DNA from: Saccharospirillaceae bacterium
GTDB taxonomy: Bacteria; Pseudomonadota; Gammaproteobacteria; Pseudomonadales; Natronospirillaceae
Reading direction: 5' to 3'
DNA: 51,664 nt
Assembly: GCA_007116635.1 (NCBI GenBank)
Contig: SKIB01000053.1
Span: forward strand, 1-51,664
The notes under the pieces were generated by a model. It worked only from the letters and a program-made list of their open reading frames with translations, had not been told where the DNA came from and did not search any database. Below, in pieces: positions 41,468 through 50,170 of this stretch (position 1 is its first letter; every line of letters begins with the position of its first letter). The translations under genes and the position numbers were made by a program.

Positions 41468-43096
41468 ATGGAAGATCACAACCAGCCATACTTGCCATCT
41501 GTGGCCAAGACAGAATTAAAGCACCTAAGCTTTGCTGATGCCAAGCCAGGGGCCTTGCAAGCCTGGCTCGATGCTCTGCCTAAAGTACAGCTTGGCGAGA
41601 CAGCCGGCCAACTATACATGGCGCTTAACGAAATTGCGCATTTACAAGTAAGGCCACAACAACGCATTCAGTTCATTGCCCAAGTGCTAGAACCAATGCA
41701 AAGCTTGCAAGACTCAATCATCCGCAAGTATTTACTGGCCTATACCATAGATCAAAATAGCGTTCGCCGTGCGAGTCTGATGCTGCATCGGTTAAATCAG
41801 TACGCCATTGCTGCTATTTGGGACAACCTTGAATTCAGCAGTAAACCCAAAGATGAAGAGCGCCTGGCCCTTGCCTGCATCTTTGAACGCTTACACCATG
41901 ATCTACTGGTCTATCAACTGTGTCATAAACATCCACACCCTGGACTCTGGCAATGCTTTAATCACCTCTTGGCAAAGGGCCAGGAAAATCACTGGTTTGG
42001 CCTAAAATTGCCTCTACGTCAGCACCCTGGCACCTTTGACCATTGTGCTTCAGCCATTCTTCTGCAGGCTTGTTGCCAACCAAATCAATGCGTTAAGGTC
42101 GAATTGGTTAATATCTTTGAGCAATTAGATGAATGGCGCCAGCTAGTGATATGGCATCATCCTAAGGCGCCGGGACAATCCCAGCTAATCGCCAGACCAG
42201 GAACCAATTTAGCCCCCCTTTCTAAACGCCAAGCCAAAGCCATGTGGACGGATCAACAGGTTGGCGTGGACACCAAAGCTTTGTGCAACCTTCTCAAGAA
42301 CAACATAGACACACCCAGTCAGCTGCACCCTGGTGTCTCCAATTACTTGTTAGCCCACCTCATTCAATGCTGGTCTGGCAGACCACCTCGCGGCCAAGAC
42401 CGCCTACCCGTAGACCATGATGTTCTGATGACCTGGGGCATGAAAAACATTCATACCAGACTTGGAGATAAGTCGCTAGACAAGCTCTTTGAGAATCATC
42501 ACCAATCACCCAGCATCAACAACTTTAGTAGTAGGGACGTATGGGAGAGCATTTATCATGTCGAACTCCCCAGCCCAGACAAACCCATAGCCAGCAGCAT
42601 TAAATCTGACCACTGCCAAGCAAGCATGGTTAACATCTCACCCAAGGGTTGCGGACTCACCCTTGATGAACTGCCAAAGGGAGTTGAAGTTGGTGAACTC
42701 ATCGCAATACGACAACCGGCCAGAGAGTGGCATCTTGGTATCATTCGCTGGCAGGATTTAGGAAAAAAATACAACCTCGGCATAGAGCTACTGGCTCCCC
42801 ATGCCCGCGCCTGCGCCATAAAGTTACAAAACAAGTCTGCCAATTACAGCAGAGCCGTGCTAACTAACCTTCGCAGCAAGGACAACCAAATTGAAACCCT
42901 GATTGCACCAAGATTGCCCTTCAAGACGGGTGATAAAATCATTTTGAACCTCAATGGCCATGAAAGTTTATTTATCCTTGAAGCAAGGCTTGCAGGCAGC
43001 AGCCGTATCAGCCTATTCAAAGTGCAACCCCTAGAAAAAAAGCCCAACGCAAACAATAACGCTGCCAAGGCTGAAAATTTCTGGAAACTGGAATAA
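41468..43096 (+). CDS. PilZ-domain protein, FimW-like
   Basis: A 542-residue cytoplasmic protein. The N-terminal two-thirds is helical and of unknown fold (SFADAKPGALQAWLDALPKV, YMALNEIAHLQVRPQQRI). A C-terminal PilZ domain spans about residues 365-455 and contains NISPKGCGL (near residue 387), matching the D/NxSxxG signature. The arginine-rich RxxxR motif that normally precedes it is not visible. Its position, directly before fimX and serB, and its domain layout agree with FimW of Pseudomonas, a c-di-GMP effector of type IV pili. TTAGG precedes ATG 41468. The assignment rests on context and domain layout, not detailed similarity. Confidence 0.75.
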   Translation: MEDHNQPYLPSVAKTELKHLSFADAKPGALQAWLDALPKVQLGETAGQLYMALNEIAHLQVRPQQRIQFIAQVLEPMQSLQDSIIRKYLLAYTIDQNSVRRASLMLHRLNQYAIAAIWDNLEFSSKPKDEERLALACIFERLHHDLLVYQLCHKHPHPGLWQCFNHLLAKGQENHWFGLKLPLRQHPGTFDHCASAILLQACCQPNQCVKVELVNIFEQLDEWRQLVIWHHPKAPGQSQLIARPGTNLAPLSKRQAKAMWTDQQVGVDTKALCNLLKNNIDTPSQLHPGVSNYLLAHLIQCWSGRPPRGQDRLPVDHDVLMTWGMKNIHTRLGDKSLDKLFENHHQSPSINNFSSRDVWESIYHVELPSPDKPIASSIKSDHCQASMVNISPKGCGLTLDELPKGVEVGELIAIRQPAREWHLGIIRWQDLGKKYNLGIELLAPHARACAIKLQNKSANYSRAVLTNLRSKDNQIETLIAPRLPFKTGDKIILNLNGHESLFILEARLAGSSRISLFKVQPLEKKPNANNNAAKAENFWKLE

Positions 43097-43191
43097 AGGC
43101 TTTATTTTTTTTGAGTTAGGTCCTATGTTTGGTAATCTGCTGGCACAAGAATTTTCTTAACCCAATTCGGCCAAACCGATTAGGCATAACA

Positions 43192-45252
43192 ATGATTATT
43201 AAAGCTCAGTCCATACAACTTCTAATCATCCACGATTCACAAAGCGAAGCTGAACCCTTAGTCAATTTGCTTCGCAATCAATCCATTGCAGTGCACAGCT
43301 ACTTCATTGCCTCTGAAGGTGAGCTTGAACAGCAGCTAACCAATAAGGTGTTTGACTTGGCTCTGATTAAGCAAGACACTCAAACTGTCGATATTCTCTC
43401 TTGCTTAAAACTGATCAAACAACTCCAACCCAGTCTACCCAAAATTCTATTGTTACCAGAATGGGACAGCAAGCTGATCAACCAAAGTCTGAGTCTCAGC
43501 GCCGATGCCTTGGTCAAAATCAGTGAACAACAGCTACTACTTCAATACTGTCTACAGTTACTTGAACTCAATCGACTGAGGCTAGAAAGTAAAATTTTAC
43601 AGTCTGACCTTAAAGAAACACTCCAGCGTTGTCAGTTATTACTAGACTCTTCCATGGATGCCATTGCCTATGTGCATGAAGGCATGCATATCTTTGTTAA
43701 TCCGGCCTATGCCGAAATGCTTGGCTATGATGACGTTGATGATTTGATTAGCATACCTTTTTTAGACCTAGTCAACTCCAAAGATACCGACCAGCTAAAG
43801 GCACTGTTTAAGAACTATCAACACTTAACGGATGAAGAAATTAGCACAAGCATCCAACACGCTCAGGGTGAATACTTTCCTGTACGAATGCAGCTAAGCA
43901 GGGCCCAATACGACTCTGAAGCCTGCCTACAGGTTGTGATCCGTAAAAAGGATTTAGGCAGCACCGAACTACAGGAAAAGCTAAAGCGGATCCAGCAGCA
44001 AGATTTACTGACCGGCCTATACAACCAACAAGCATTTGGCGATCAGCTGGATCAGGCCTATCACCAATTATTACGCAAGGAAAGTGGCCCACAAGCACTG
44101 CTCTATATTCAACTCATCAATATGATGGACATCAAAACGGAGCTGGGCATTACATCCGCTGACCAAGTACTAGCAGATGCTGCCGAGCAACTGAAGAATT
44201 CAACAGGCAACAAGGGCTGTCTTGGACGCTTAGCAGATGATGTATTCAGCTGGCTAATACCCGTTACCGATCAGGTAAAGGTAGAAACTCTAGCCAAGAA
44301 GCTCTATCACAGTCTTACTGAGTTTCTATATGAAACCGAAGGCCGTACAGTAACACTTAAGGTAGCCATTGGTATTAGTCAGCTCGATAGTAGCCTTGAA
44401 CACGCTAAACAAGTGCTGATGGAGTCACATCATGCAGCCAACTCCGCAGCAGACAAGCAACTACCCGTTCTACGTTATGACCGCACTGATTCCGCTAATG
44501 TTGCTGATAGCAGCCTGGTCGAACAGGTTAAACATGCGCTGCAATACGATCACTTCCGGCTATTATTCCAACCTATTATCTCCTTAAGAGATGATCCTCA
44601 AGAAAATTACGAAGTATTGATGCGCTTGCAAATTGGTGACCAATCGCATGGCCCCTATGAAGTGATTCGTGCTGCCGATGCCGCTGGCCTTGCTGTGGAG
44701 CTGGATCAGTGGGTCGCCGAGCACGCACTGCGAGAGCTCGCTCAGCATCGCCAACAGGGCAATGACACCAAGTTATTCTTACACATTACTCCTGCAACCA
44801 TGAGGGATGCAGCCTTCTTACCCTGGCTCAATGGTGTTCTAAGACAACATCGCTTACCAGGTGATGCCATAGTGTTCCAGATCAGTGAAGAGAATGCCCT
44901 TAGCTACCTTAAGGCGGCCAAGGCCTTTGGTCGAGCCCTTGCTGTCCTTAAATGTCGGTTAGCAATTTCCCACTTCGGCCATATGTCCGATGGGATTAGT
45001 CTACTAAAACATCTAAATATTGATTATGTAAAAATGGATGCCAGCTTTGTACAGAATGTGCAGAAGGAAGAGGTACTGAATAAACTGGGTGAACTTATCA
45101 AAGTAACCCAGCAACAGGACGTACGCACCATAGTGCCTCAAATTGAAGAAGCCAAGGCCTTGAATCTATTATGGAGTTGCGGCGCAGACTACATCCAGGG
45201 TTACTATGTACAGCGACCAAGTGAAGACATGGCCTTTGATTTTAGTAATTAA
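43192..45252 (+). CDS. fimX: FimX-type protein: degenerate REC-PAS-GGDEF-EAL
   Basis: A 686-residue regulator of type IV pilus assembly. Domains in order are a receiver-like N-terminus (about 8-120), PAS (about 150-250), GGDEF-like (about 275-420) and EAL-like (about 440-680). The GGDEF signature reads GRLADDVF and the EAL signature EVLMR; the DDFG site is ISHFG. Cyclase and phosphodiesterase activities are therefore both expected to be lost, as in Pseudomonas FimX, which binds c-di-GMP through the EAL fold. Length matches the Pseudomonas protein as I remember it. ATG 43192 follows TTAGG; a TTG reading from 43129 is rejected. Confidence 0.88.
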   Translation: MIIKAQSIQLLIIHDSQSEAEPLVNLLRNQSIAVHSYFIASEGELEQQLTNKVFDLALIKQDTQTVDILSCLKLIKQLQPSLPKILLLPEWDSKLINQSLSLSADALVKISEQQLLLQYCLQLLELNRLRLESKILQSDLKETLQRCQLLLDSSMDAIAYVHEGMHIFVNPAYAEMLGYDDVDDLISIPFLDLVNSKDTDQLKALFKNYQHLTDEEISTSIQHAQGEYFPVRMQLSRAQYDSEACLQVVIRKKDLGSTELQEKLKRIQQQDLLTGLYNQQAFGDQLDQAYHQLLRKESGPQALLYIQLINMMDIKTELGITSADQVLADAAEQLKNSTGNKGCLGRLADDVFSWLIPVTDQVKVETLAKKLYHSLTEFLYETEGRTVTLKVAIGISQLDSSLEHAKQVLMESHHAANSAADKQLPVLRYDRTDSANVADSSLVEQVKHALQYDHFRLLFQPIISLRDDPQENYEVLMRLQIGDQSHGPYEVIRAADAAGLAVELDQWVAEHALRELAQHRQQGNDTKLFLHITPATMRDAAFLPWLNGVLRQHRLPGDAIVFQISEENALSYLKAAKAFGRALAVLKCRLAISHFGHMSDGISLLKHLNIDYVKMDASFVQNVQKEEVLNKLGELIKVTQQQDVRTIVPQIEEAKALNLLWSCGADYIQGYYVQRPSEDMAFDFSN

Positions 45253-45285
45253 TCTTTCCCTCTAGCAGTTAGAGACTCTGTCACC

Positions 45286-45328
45286 GTAAATAAAAAAGGC
45301 ACCTTTAAATGGTGCCTTTTTTATTTAC
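45286..45328. terminator. Bidirectional terminator between fimX and serB
   Basis: GTAAATAAAAAAGGCACC (45286-45303) is perfectly complementary to 45311-45328 around a seven-base loop. It is an 18-bp stem with T-runs on both strands between convergent genes. Confidence 0.96.
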
Positions 45329-45368
45329 AGTGACAGCGTGGTTTCAAGCCTGCCAATGCTGATTTTAG

Positions 45369-46595
45369 CTAAGAGCGGGCCAACTCATGATCGTCACGGT
45401 CACGATGACCAAGCAAATAAAGAATGCCGTCTAAACCATGATTAGAAATAGCCTGCTTAGCACTCTGTTTAACTATGGGTTTGGCCCTAAAGGCAATACC
45501 TAGGCCAGCAATGCTCAACATGGGAAGGTCGTTTGCACCATCGCCAACAGCAATGACTTGCTGCAGGCTTAAACCCTCGCGGCGGGCCAATTCTTTTAAT
45601 AACCAAGCCTTACGCTGACCATCAACAATTTCACCCTGCACCTCACCCGTGACCTTGCCATCTAGGATTTGCAACTGATTGGCATGCACTTCGTCAATGC
45701 CTAGCTTTTGCTGCAAGTATCGGCCGAAGTAATCAAAGCCACCGGACAGGATGGCGGTTTTGTAGCCCTGAGCTTTAAGCGTGCGCACCAAACGCTCAGC
45801 GCCCTCAGTCACCCTAAGGCGCTGAGCAATGGTTTCCAATACCTGAGCATCCAGCCCCTTCAGCAAAGCTAAGCGGCGACGGAAACTGTCTTGAAACTCC
45901 AGCTCACCGCGCATGGCGGCTTCAGTGATTTCTGCCACCTGCTCCCCTACGCCTGCTTCAATGGCTAACTCGTCAATCACTTCTTGCTCAATCAGCGTAG
46001 AATCCATGTCAAAGACCACAAGACGTCTACTTCGACGCCATATATTGTCTTCTTGGAAGGCGATGTCCACGCCCATTTGTGCTGATATTTGCAACAACTC
46101 CGCACGCATTTCTTTATCTGATTTAGGGCTACCCGCTAGAGTCAGCTCAATACAGGCTTTGCCGTCGCTTTGCTCTTGTTGTAAATCAACCCTTCCAGTC
46201 AGGCGGGAAATATTCTCAATATTAAGCCCCTGACCATAAATAATATGCGATAAGGCAGCCAAATGGTCGGCTTGAAGCCGATGAGTCAGTAGTGTGATGA
46301 CATGACGCTGCTGCCCCTGTTCGGCAACCCATGCTTGATAAGCATCCAAGCCCACAGGGTTGAGCTTGAGGTTCATGCCCAAAGCATCGGCCGCAAACAC
46401 TAGATCTCGTACTATCTTCCCCGCTTCAGGGTCAGGAGGTAAACGCACCAGCATGCCAAGAGATACATTATCATGAATCACTGACTGACCAATATCCAAG
46501 AGCTCAATGGCATCATTTGCCATGATTTGGCTAAGTTTTGCGGTCAAACCCTGCTGATCAGGGCCAGTCAAGGTCAAAAGGACAATATCACTCAC
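45369..46595 (-). CDS. serB: Phosphoserine phosphatase
   Basis: A 408-residue HAD enzyme making serine from phosphoserine. The N-terminal region (about 1-175) has two ACT-like segments (LLTLTGPDQQGLTAKL and VITLLTHRLQADHLAAL). The catalytic domain has the nucleophile in VVFDMDSTLIEQ (Asp196, Asp198), SGGFDYF and GDGANDLPML. The start is GTG 46595, overlapping the stop of the preceding small gene by eight bases. Placement beside fimX matches Pseudomonas. Confidence 0.96.
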   Translation of the reverse strand: MSDIVLLTLTGPDQQGLTAKLSQIMANDAIELLDIGQSVIHDNVSLGMLVRLPPDPEAGKIVRDLVFAADALGMNLKLNPVGLDAYQAWVAEQGQQRHVITLLTHRLQADHLAALSHIIYGQGLNIENISRLTGRVDLQQEQSDGKACIELTLAGSPKSDKEMRAELLQISAQMGVDIAFQEDNIWRRSRRLVVFDMDSTLIEQEVIDELAIEAGVGEQVAEITEAAMRGELEFQDSFRRRLALLKGLDAQVLETIAQRLRVTEGAERLVRTLKAQGYKTAILSGGFDYFGRYLQQKLGIDEVHANQLQILDGKVTGEVQGEIVDGQRKAWLLKELARREGLSLQQVIAVGDGANDLPMLSIAGLGIAFRAKPIVKQSAKQAISNHGLDGILYLLGHRDRDDHELARS

Positions 46596-46773
46596 TGCTT
46601 TGTTCCTGGCTGGTCAACAACAACTTTTGCGCTCGGCTAACATGCAGGCGCAACTCGTCAACCAAGTCTTCGGTTTCATGAGTCGAGAGCGCTCGGATAC
46701 GATCACGACTCATCATGAAAAGACCTTTTTCCAGTGCTTGCAGGTGAGTTTGCAGTTCTTTATGCTCTTGCAT
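46588..46773 (-). CDS. Small helical protein upstream of serB
   Basis: A 61-residue acidic, helix-prone frame beginning MQEHKELQTHLQALEKGL. GAGG stands five bases before ATG 46773, which favours translation from here over a longer reading to 46875 that would enter the divergent gene. The final eight bases overlap the serB GTG, so it may serve as a translational coupler. I do not recognise the family; a coiled-coil is likely from the heptad-like Leu spacing. Confidence 0.55.
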   Translation of the reverse strand: MQEHKELQTHLQALEKGLFMMSRDRIRALSTHETEDLVDELRLHVSRAQKLLLTSQEQSSE

Positions 46774-46865
46774 GATGACCTCGTAGACAATAAATATTAA
46801 AACAGGGCTTGCTTGTAATCCAAGAGACGGTATTTTAGCCATATAAAGCCCAGGATGACAGAAGC

Positions 46866-48092
46866 ATGCCGACAAAAGCCAGGATATTTCCCGCCCACCA
46901 AATCACTCATGCATTTTTATACCTGGTGCTTCTAGCTATAGTAGCAGTACTCCTTTGGCCTCTACCTCAGGCCCAACAGCGTCATTTAGCAACTCAACAG
47001 CAGATACAGCTTGCCTTGGATGTTGTCTCACCCGCCTTAACCCTTGACCTGGTCAATCTAAATTTATTGAATATGCAGAATCGGCTTCAGGCCTTGATCG
47101 AGTATCCAGGGATACAAAGCATTCAAGTACTGGACCAGGATGAGCGAGTAGTGCTTCAGCTAGGCCAACCCTTACAGGGTGAGTGGCTTGAGCAGCAACT
47201 GAACCTCAACTCCGACTTCAGAGGCCAGCTTAGAGTTGAACTCCTCCCAGTTAGTCACTATTTCTGGTCGGAGCAAGCTGTAAGGCTAGTGATATTTTTA
47301 CTTATTAGCCTTGGCTTGACCCTAGTATTTCAGTTTCGCATTGCTCAACTCCTCAGGCTAAAGCGTAAAACTTTATTACAACCCCTAAGCGGTCATCTTA
47401 ATTCAGCTACCAACCAGCGCCTGATTCAGGATCAGGATTTAGAACAGCTACGCGATCAATGGTTGGCACACCTAAAGTTGGCCTGCACTACTAAGAAGCA
47501 TCTTCAAGTTGACGATGTTCTAACACTTAGACGCATGATAGCTCTGCCAAATAAAGAGCCATGGCAAGGAGAGCTGATCGTGGTCAGGATTGCCAAGCTC
47601 AAACAAGTTGACCTCAAACCAACTCTTAAACAATTACTTGCTTTATACGATGGCTATCATTGCCCCTTGAGTGACCAGATATTTTTTGGCTTAAATGGCC
47701 ACATAGAAGATAGCCTTTGGTCAGCCATTTGTGTCTGCTATGTATTAAGACTAATTTACCCCAAAGATACTCTATGTCAGGCCATTGACCTCGATCTTGC
47801 CGAGCTGAAGCCAGATCGTTTTGCCGGCTTGCCTTTGTGGCGTATGCACGGCCCTTTCGAGCAACGTTTAAACTGGTTCCTCGCCTGTGCTCCTGCCGAT
47901 GGCATTGTGCTTCGAGAAAATCTGTTTAATTTTATTGATGCTAATCGATTGGACTGTCAGATTTTTCGTGATTTAAGCTTACCTGACCAAGTCCATGAAC
48001 TTTGGCTACTGGAAAGCATCAAAGCCCCTTATAATAGCCTGCTTCAAAAACAAGCAGAGCATTTATTGGCATGCATGACTCCGGAAAAATAG
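46866..48092 (+). CDS. AhpA/YtjB-type inner-membrane protein
   Basis: A 408-residue protein with a transmembrane helix at about residues 14-34, a periplasmic segment (about 35-130) with the pattern LTLDLVNLNLLNMQNRLQAL and IQSIQVLDQDERVV, a second helix (about 135-157), and a cytoplasmic part (158-408) without recognised motifs. YtjB/Smp is the membrane protein divergent from serB in E. coli, and Pseudomonas has a relative in the same place, so context supports the assignment. The cytoplasmic region is longer than YtjB. Its last 22 bases overlap the ABC permease gene. Confidence 0.75.
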   Translation: MPTKARIFPAHQITHAFLYLVLLAIVAVLLWPLPQAQQRHLATQQQIQLALDVVSPALTLDLVNLNLLNMQNRLQALIEYPGIQSIQVLDQDERVVLQLGQPLQGEWLEQQLNLNSDFRGQLRVELLPVSHYFWSEQAVRLVIFLLISLGLTLVFQFRIAQLLRLKRKTLLQPLSGHLNSATNQRLIQDQDLEQLRDQWLAHLKLACTTKKHLQVDDVLTLRRMIALPNKEPWQGELIVVRIAKLKQVDLKPTLKQLLALYDGYHCPLSDQIFFGLNGHIEDSLWSAICVCYVLRLIYPKDTLCQAIDLDLAELKPDRFAGLPLWRMHGPFEQRLNWFLACAPADGIVLRENLFNFIDANRLDCQIFRDLSLPDQVHELWLLESIKAPYNSLLQKQAEHLLACMTPEK

Positions 48093-49072
48093 CCCTTTTC
48101 AGCCTTGGCTTGGTCATGGTACTGCTATCGACCTTTATCATAGCCATAAGTTTTGGCGGCTCGCGCATAGCCTTTGCAGAGGTCATTAAAATAATGACTT
48201 GGCAACAACCCAGCAGCGTGGCCCATAGCATCATTTGGCAGATTCGCCTGCCCCGTGTTCTGCTCGGCTTTGTGGTCGGAGCCCTACTGGGCATGGCAGG
48301 GGCGGTTAGCCAAGGGGTGTTCCGCAACCCGCTAGCTGAGCCAGGCCTGATCGGCGTGTCGGGCGGCGCCTCCTTAGCAGCCGTTGCCTGCATCATTCTC
48401 TGGCCCGATGGCCCATTATGGCGCATCCCACTGGCCGCCTTTGTCGGCGGCTTGCTGGCTACCCACGCCACCCTAGGCATTGCCAAGGCAGCAGGCAGCC
48501 AAGGCCTTACCCTGATCCTCGCAGGCTTGGCCGTAAATATCATCGCCGGCGCAGGGGTTGGCCTGGGCTCCTACTTTGCCGATGCCAATCAATGGCGCTT
48601 GATCACCTTCTGGCAACTTGGCAGTCTAAGCACAGCAAACTGGCCTAAGTTGTGGATTACCCTGAGCTTGCTGACCCTTACTGCCATACCCTTGCTGTCG
48701 CATTGGCGCTTCCTAAATGCCTTGCTGTTGGGCGAATCCGAAGCTCGCCACCTCGGCTTTAATGTGAAGCGCAATAAAAACATCTGCATTCTATGGATGG
48801 CACTGGCGGTGGCTGCAGCCGTGGCTTTTTGTGGCAGCATTGGTTTTGTCGGCCTGATCATGCCTCATGTGGTGCGGATTTTTACCGGCCCTAATCATAA
48901 GTTGGTCATTCCATTTTCTGCCTTGGCCGGGGGGTGCTTTTTGGTGGTAGCCGATTTAGTAGCACGAGCCCTGTTCGCGCCGCTAGAGCTGCCCTTGGGG
49001 GTAATCACCGCGCTGGTGGGCGGCCCAGTATTCATCTCGTTAATGGTACGCCAACATCGGAGAAGAGCATGA
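48071..49072 (+). CDS. FecCD-type ABC permease (iron/haem, HmuU-like)
   Basis: A 333-residue inner-membrane permease of the BtuC/FecCD family that transports haem, siderophores or cobalamin. About ten membrane helices are visible. Family signatures are RLPRVLLGFVVGALLGMAGAVSQ, NPLAEPGLIGVSGGAS and GFVGLIMPHVVR. It starts inside the last 22 bases of the preceding gene and overlaps the ATPase gene start as ATGA. No substrate-binding protein or receptor gene lies in the window. Confidence 0.9.
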   Translation: MHDSGKIALFSLGLVMVLLSTFIIAISFGGSRIAFAEVIKIMTWQQPSSVAHSIIWQIRLPRVLLGFVVGALLGMAGAVSQGVFRNPLAEPGLIGVSGGASLAAVACIILWPDGPLWRIPLAAFVGGLLATHATLGIAKAAGSQGLTLILAGLAVNIIAGAGVGLGSYFADANQWRLITFWQLGSLSTANWPKLWITLSLLTLTAIPLLSHWRFLNALLLGESEARHLGFNVKRNKNICILWMALAVAAAVAFCGSIGFVGLIMPHVVRIFTGPNHKLVIPFSALAGGCFLVVADLVARALFAPLELPLGVITALVGGPVFISLMVRQHRRRA

Positions 49073-49848
49073 GTTTAAGGGCGCAGAACATTAGCCTAAG
49101 GGGCAAAGACGGCGCGGCGCTGTTAACAGACGTTAACCTGTCTCTGGAGCCGGGTGAAACCCTAGCCATTCTTGGGCAAAACGGGGCAGGAAAATCGACC
49201 TTTTTACGCACCCTTGCCGGTGAGCTAAGCCCTAGCAAGGGTGAAATTGTACTCGAAGACAGGGAACTCAGCAGTTGGCCTGATGAGCATCGCGCGCGCC
49301 TATTGGCTGTTCTACCGCAAAAATCGCATCTCAACTTCGCGTTTAAAGCCCAAGAAATCGTAGCCTTCGGTCGCTATCCGCATCAAACTGGCTACGAACA
49401 GGATCAACAACTCATCACTCAGGCGCTGAAGTTTGTCGATGCTTGGCACCTGCGTGAGCGTGACTATAGCCAGTTGTCTGGCGGCGAACAGCAACGAGTG
49501 CAACTGGCCAGAGTGCTGGTGCAAATCTGGCAGCCCGTATCCCTTGGGCATCGTTACCTGTTACTTGACGAACCCACTACCGGCCTTGACTTGCACCATC
49601 AAGAAAGCCTATTCAAGCAGGTCAGGCAATTTGCTCGCCAAGGCATTGGCGTGCTGTTTATTACCCATGATTTGAATTTAGCTGCACGCTATGCCGACCG
49701 TATTGTGATGATCGAATGTGGCATGATTGTTGGACAGGGCAAGGCGCGCGAGCTGCTAACACCGGAGCGCATCAGTATGCATTTTGGCTTAGAGGTGCAG
49801 GTGATTGATCACCCTAAAACCGGCTCACCTCAATTTTTGGTGCTCTAA
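49069..49848 (+). CDS. hmuV: ABC transporter ATPase, HmuV-like (haem/iron import)
   Basis: A 259-residue cytoplasmic ATPase partner of the FecCD permease. Walker A is GQNGAGKST, the signature is LSGGEQQR, Walker B is YLLLDEPTTGLD and the H-loop is FITHDLNLA. ATG 49069 overlaps the permease stop by four bases; a 45-residue longer reading in the permease region is rejected. The length and the AFGRYPH motif favour HmuV over FepC, but the substrate is inferred. Confidence 0.9.
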   Translation: MSLRAQNISLRGKDGAALLTDVNLSLEPGETLAILGQNGAGKSTFLRTLAGELSPSKGEIVLEDRELSSWPDEHRARLLAVLPQKSHLNFAFKAQEIVAFGRYPHQTGYEQDQQLITQALKFVDAWHLRERDYSQLSGGEQQRVQLARVLVQIWQPVSLGHRYLLLDEPTTGLDLHHQESLFKQVRQFARQGIGVLFITHDLNLAARYADRIVMIECGMIVGQGKARELLTPERISMHFGLEVQVIDHPKTGSPQFLVL

Positions 49849-49849
49849 C

Positions 49850-50161
49850 GTGATTATTCCTCTTGAGACTCTTCCAGAGTTAGGCTCAATGTCCCTGCCT
49901 GAGCGGCCGGACATTTTCATCGTTCGCAAGGGCGAACTGATGGCCGCCTATCGCAACCGCTGTCCGCATCAAGGCATCGCCCTAAATTGGCGCGCTAACG
50001 ATTTTCTCGACCAGCAACATGCCCATATCGAGTGCAAGCAGCACGGTGCTCTGTTTGAACTGGACAGCGGCCAGTGCATCTTTGGCCCCTGCCAAGGCAA
50101 GTCGCTGGAGAAGATCGCCCTTAGGCATCTGCCTGATGCCATTGAACTGATATTAGAATAG
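49850..50161 (+). CDS. Rieske 2Fe-2S protein
   Basis: A 103-residue stand-alone Rieske ferredoxin. The cluster ligands are C-x-H in RNRCPHQG and C-x2-H in ECKQHGALFE, with about 25 residues between. The start is GTG 49850, one base after the hmuV stop; ATG 49889 is an alternative that would remove the first beta strand. No oxygenase partner is near. Position after hmuV suggests co-transcription, and a role in iron or haem handling is only a guess. Confidence 0.85.
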   Translation: MIIPLETLPELGSMSLPERPDIFIVRKGELMAAYRNRCPHQGIALNWRANDFLDQQHAHIECKQHGALFELDSGQCIFGPCQGKSLEKIALRHLPDAIELILE

Positions 50162-50170
50162 AGGTCTAGC

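Noticed and set aside
43092-43112. AT-only stem and T-run at the FimW-like stop
   Set aside because: AATAAA/TTTATT is too weak for a terminator without other support.
46774-46875. 34-residue N-terminal extension of the small gene before serB
   Set aside because: It enters the divergent gene, and the strong ribosome site sits at ATG 46773.
48019-48543. 174-residue minus-strand frame opposite the ABC permease
   Set aside because: Antisense of a hydrophobic membrane protein; low complexity and no domain.
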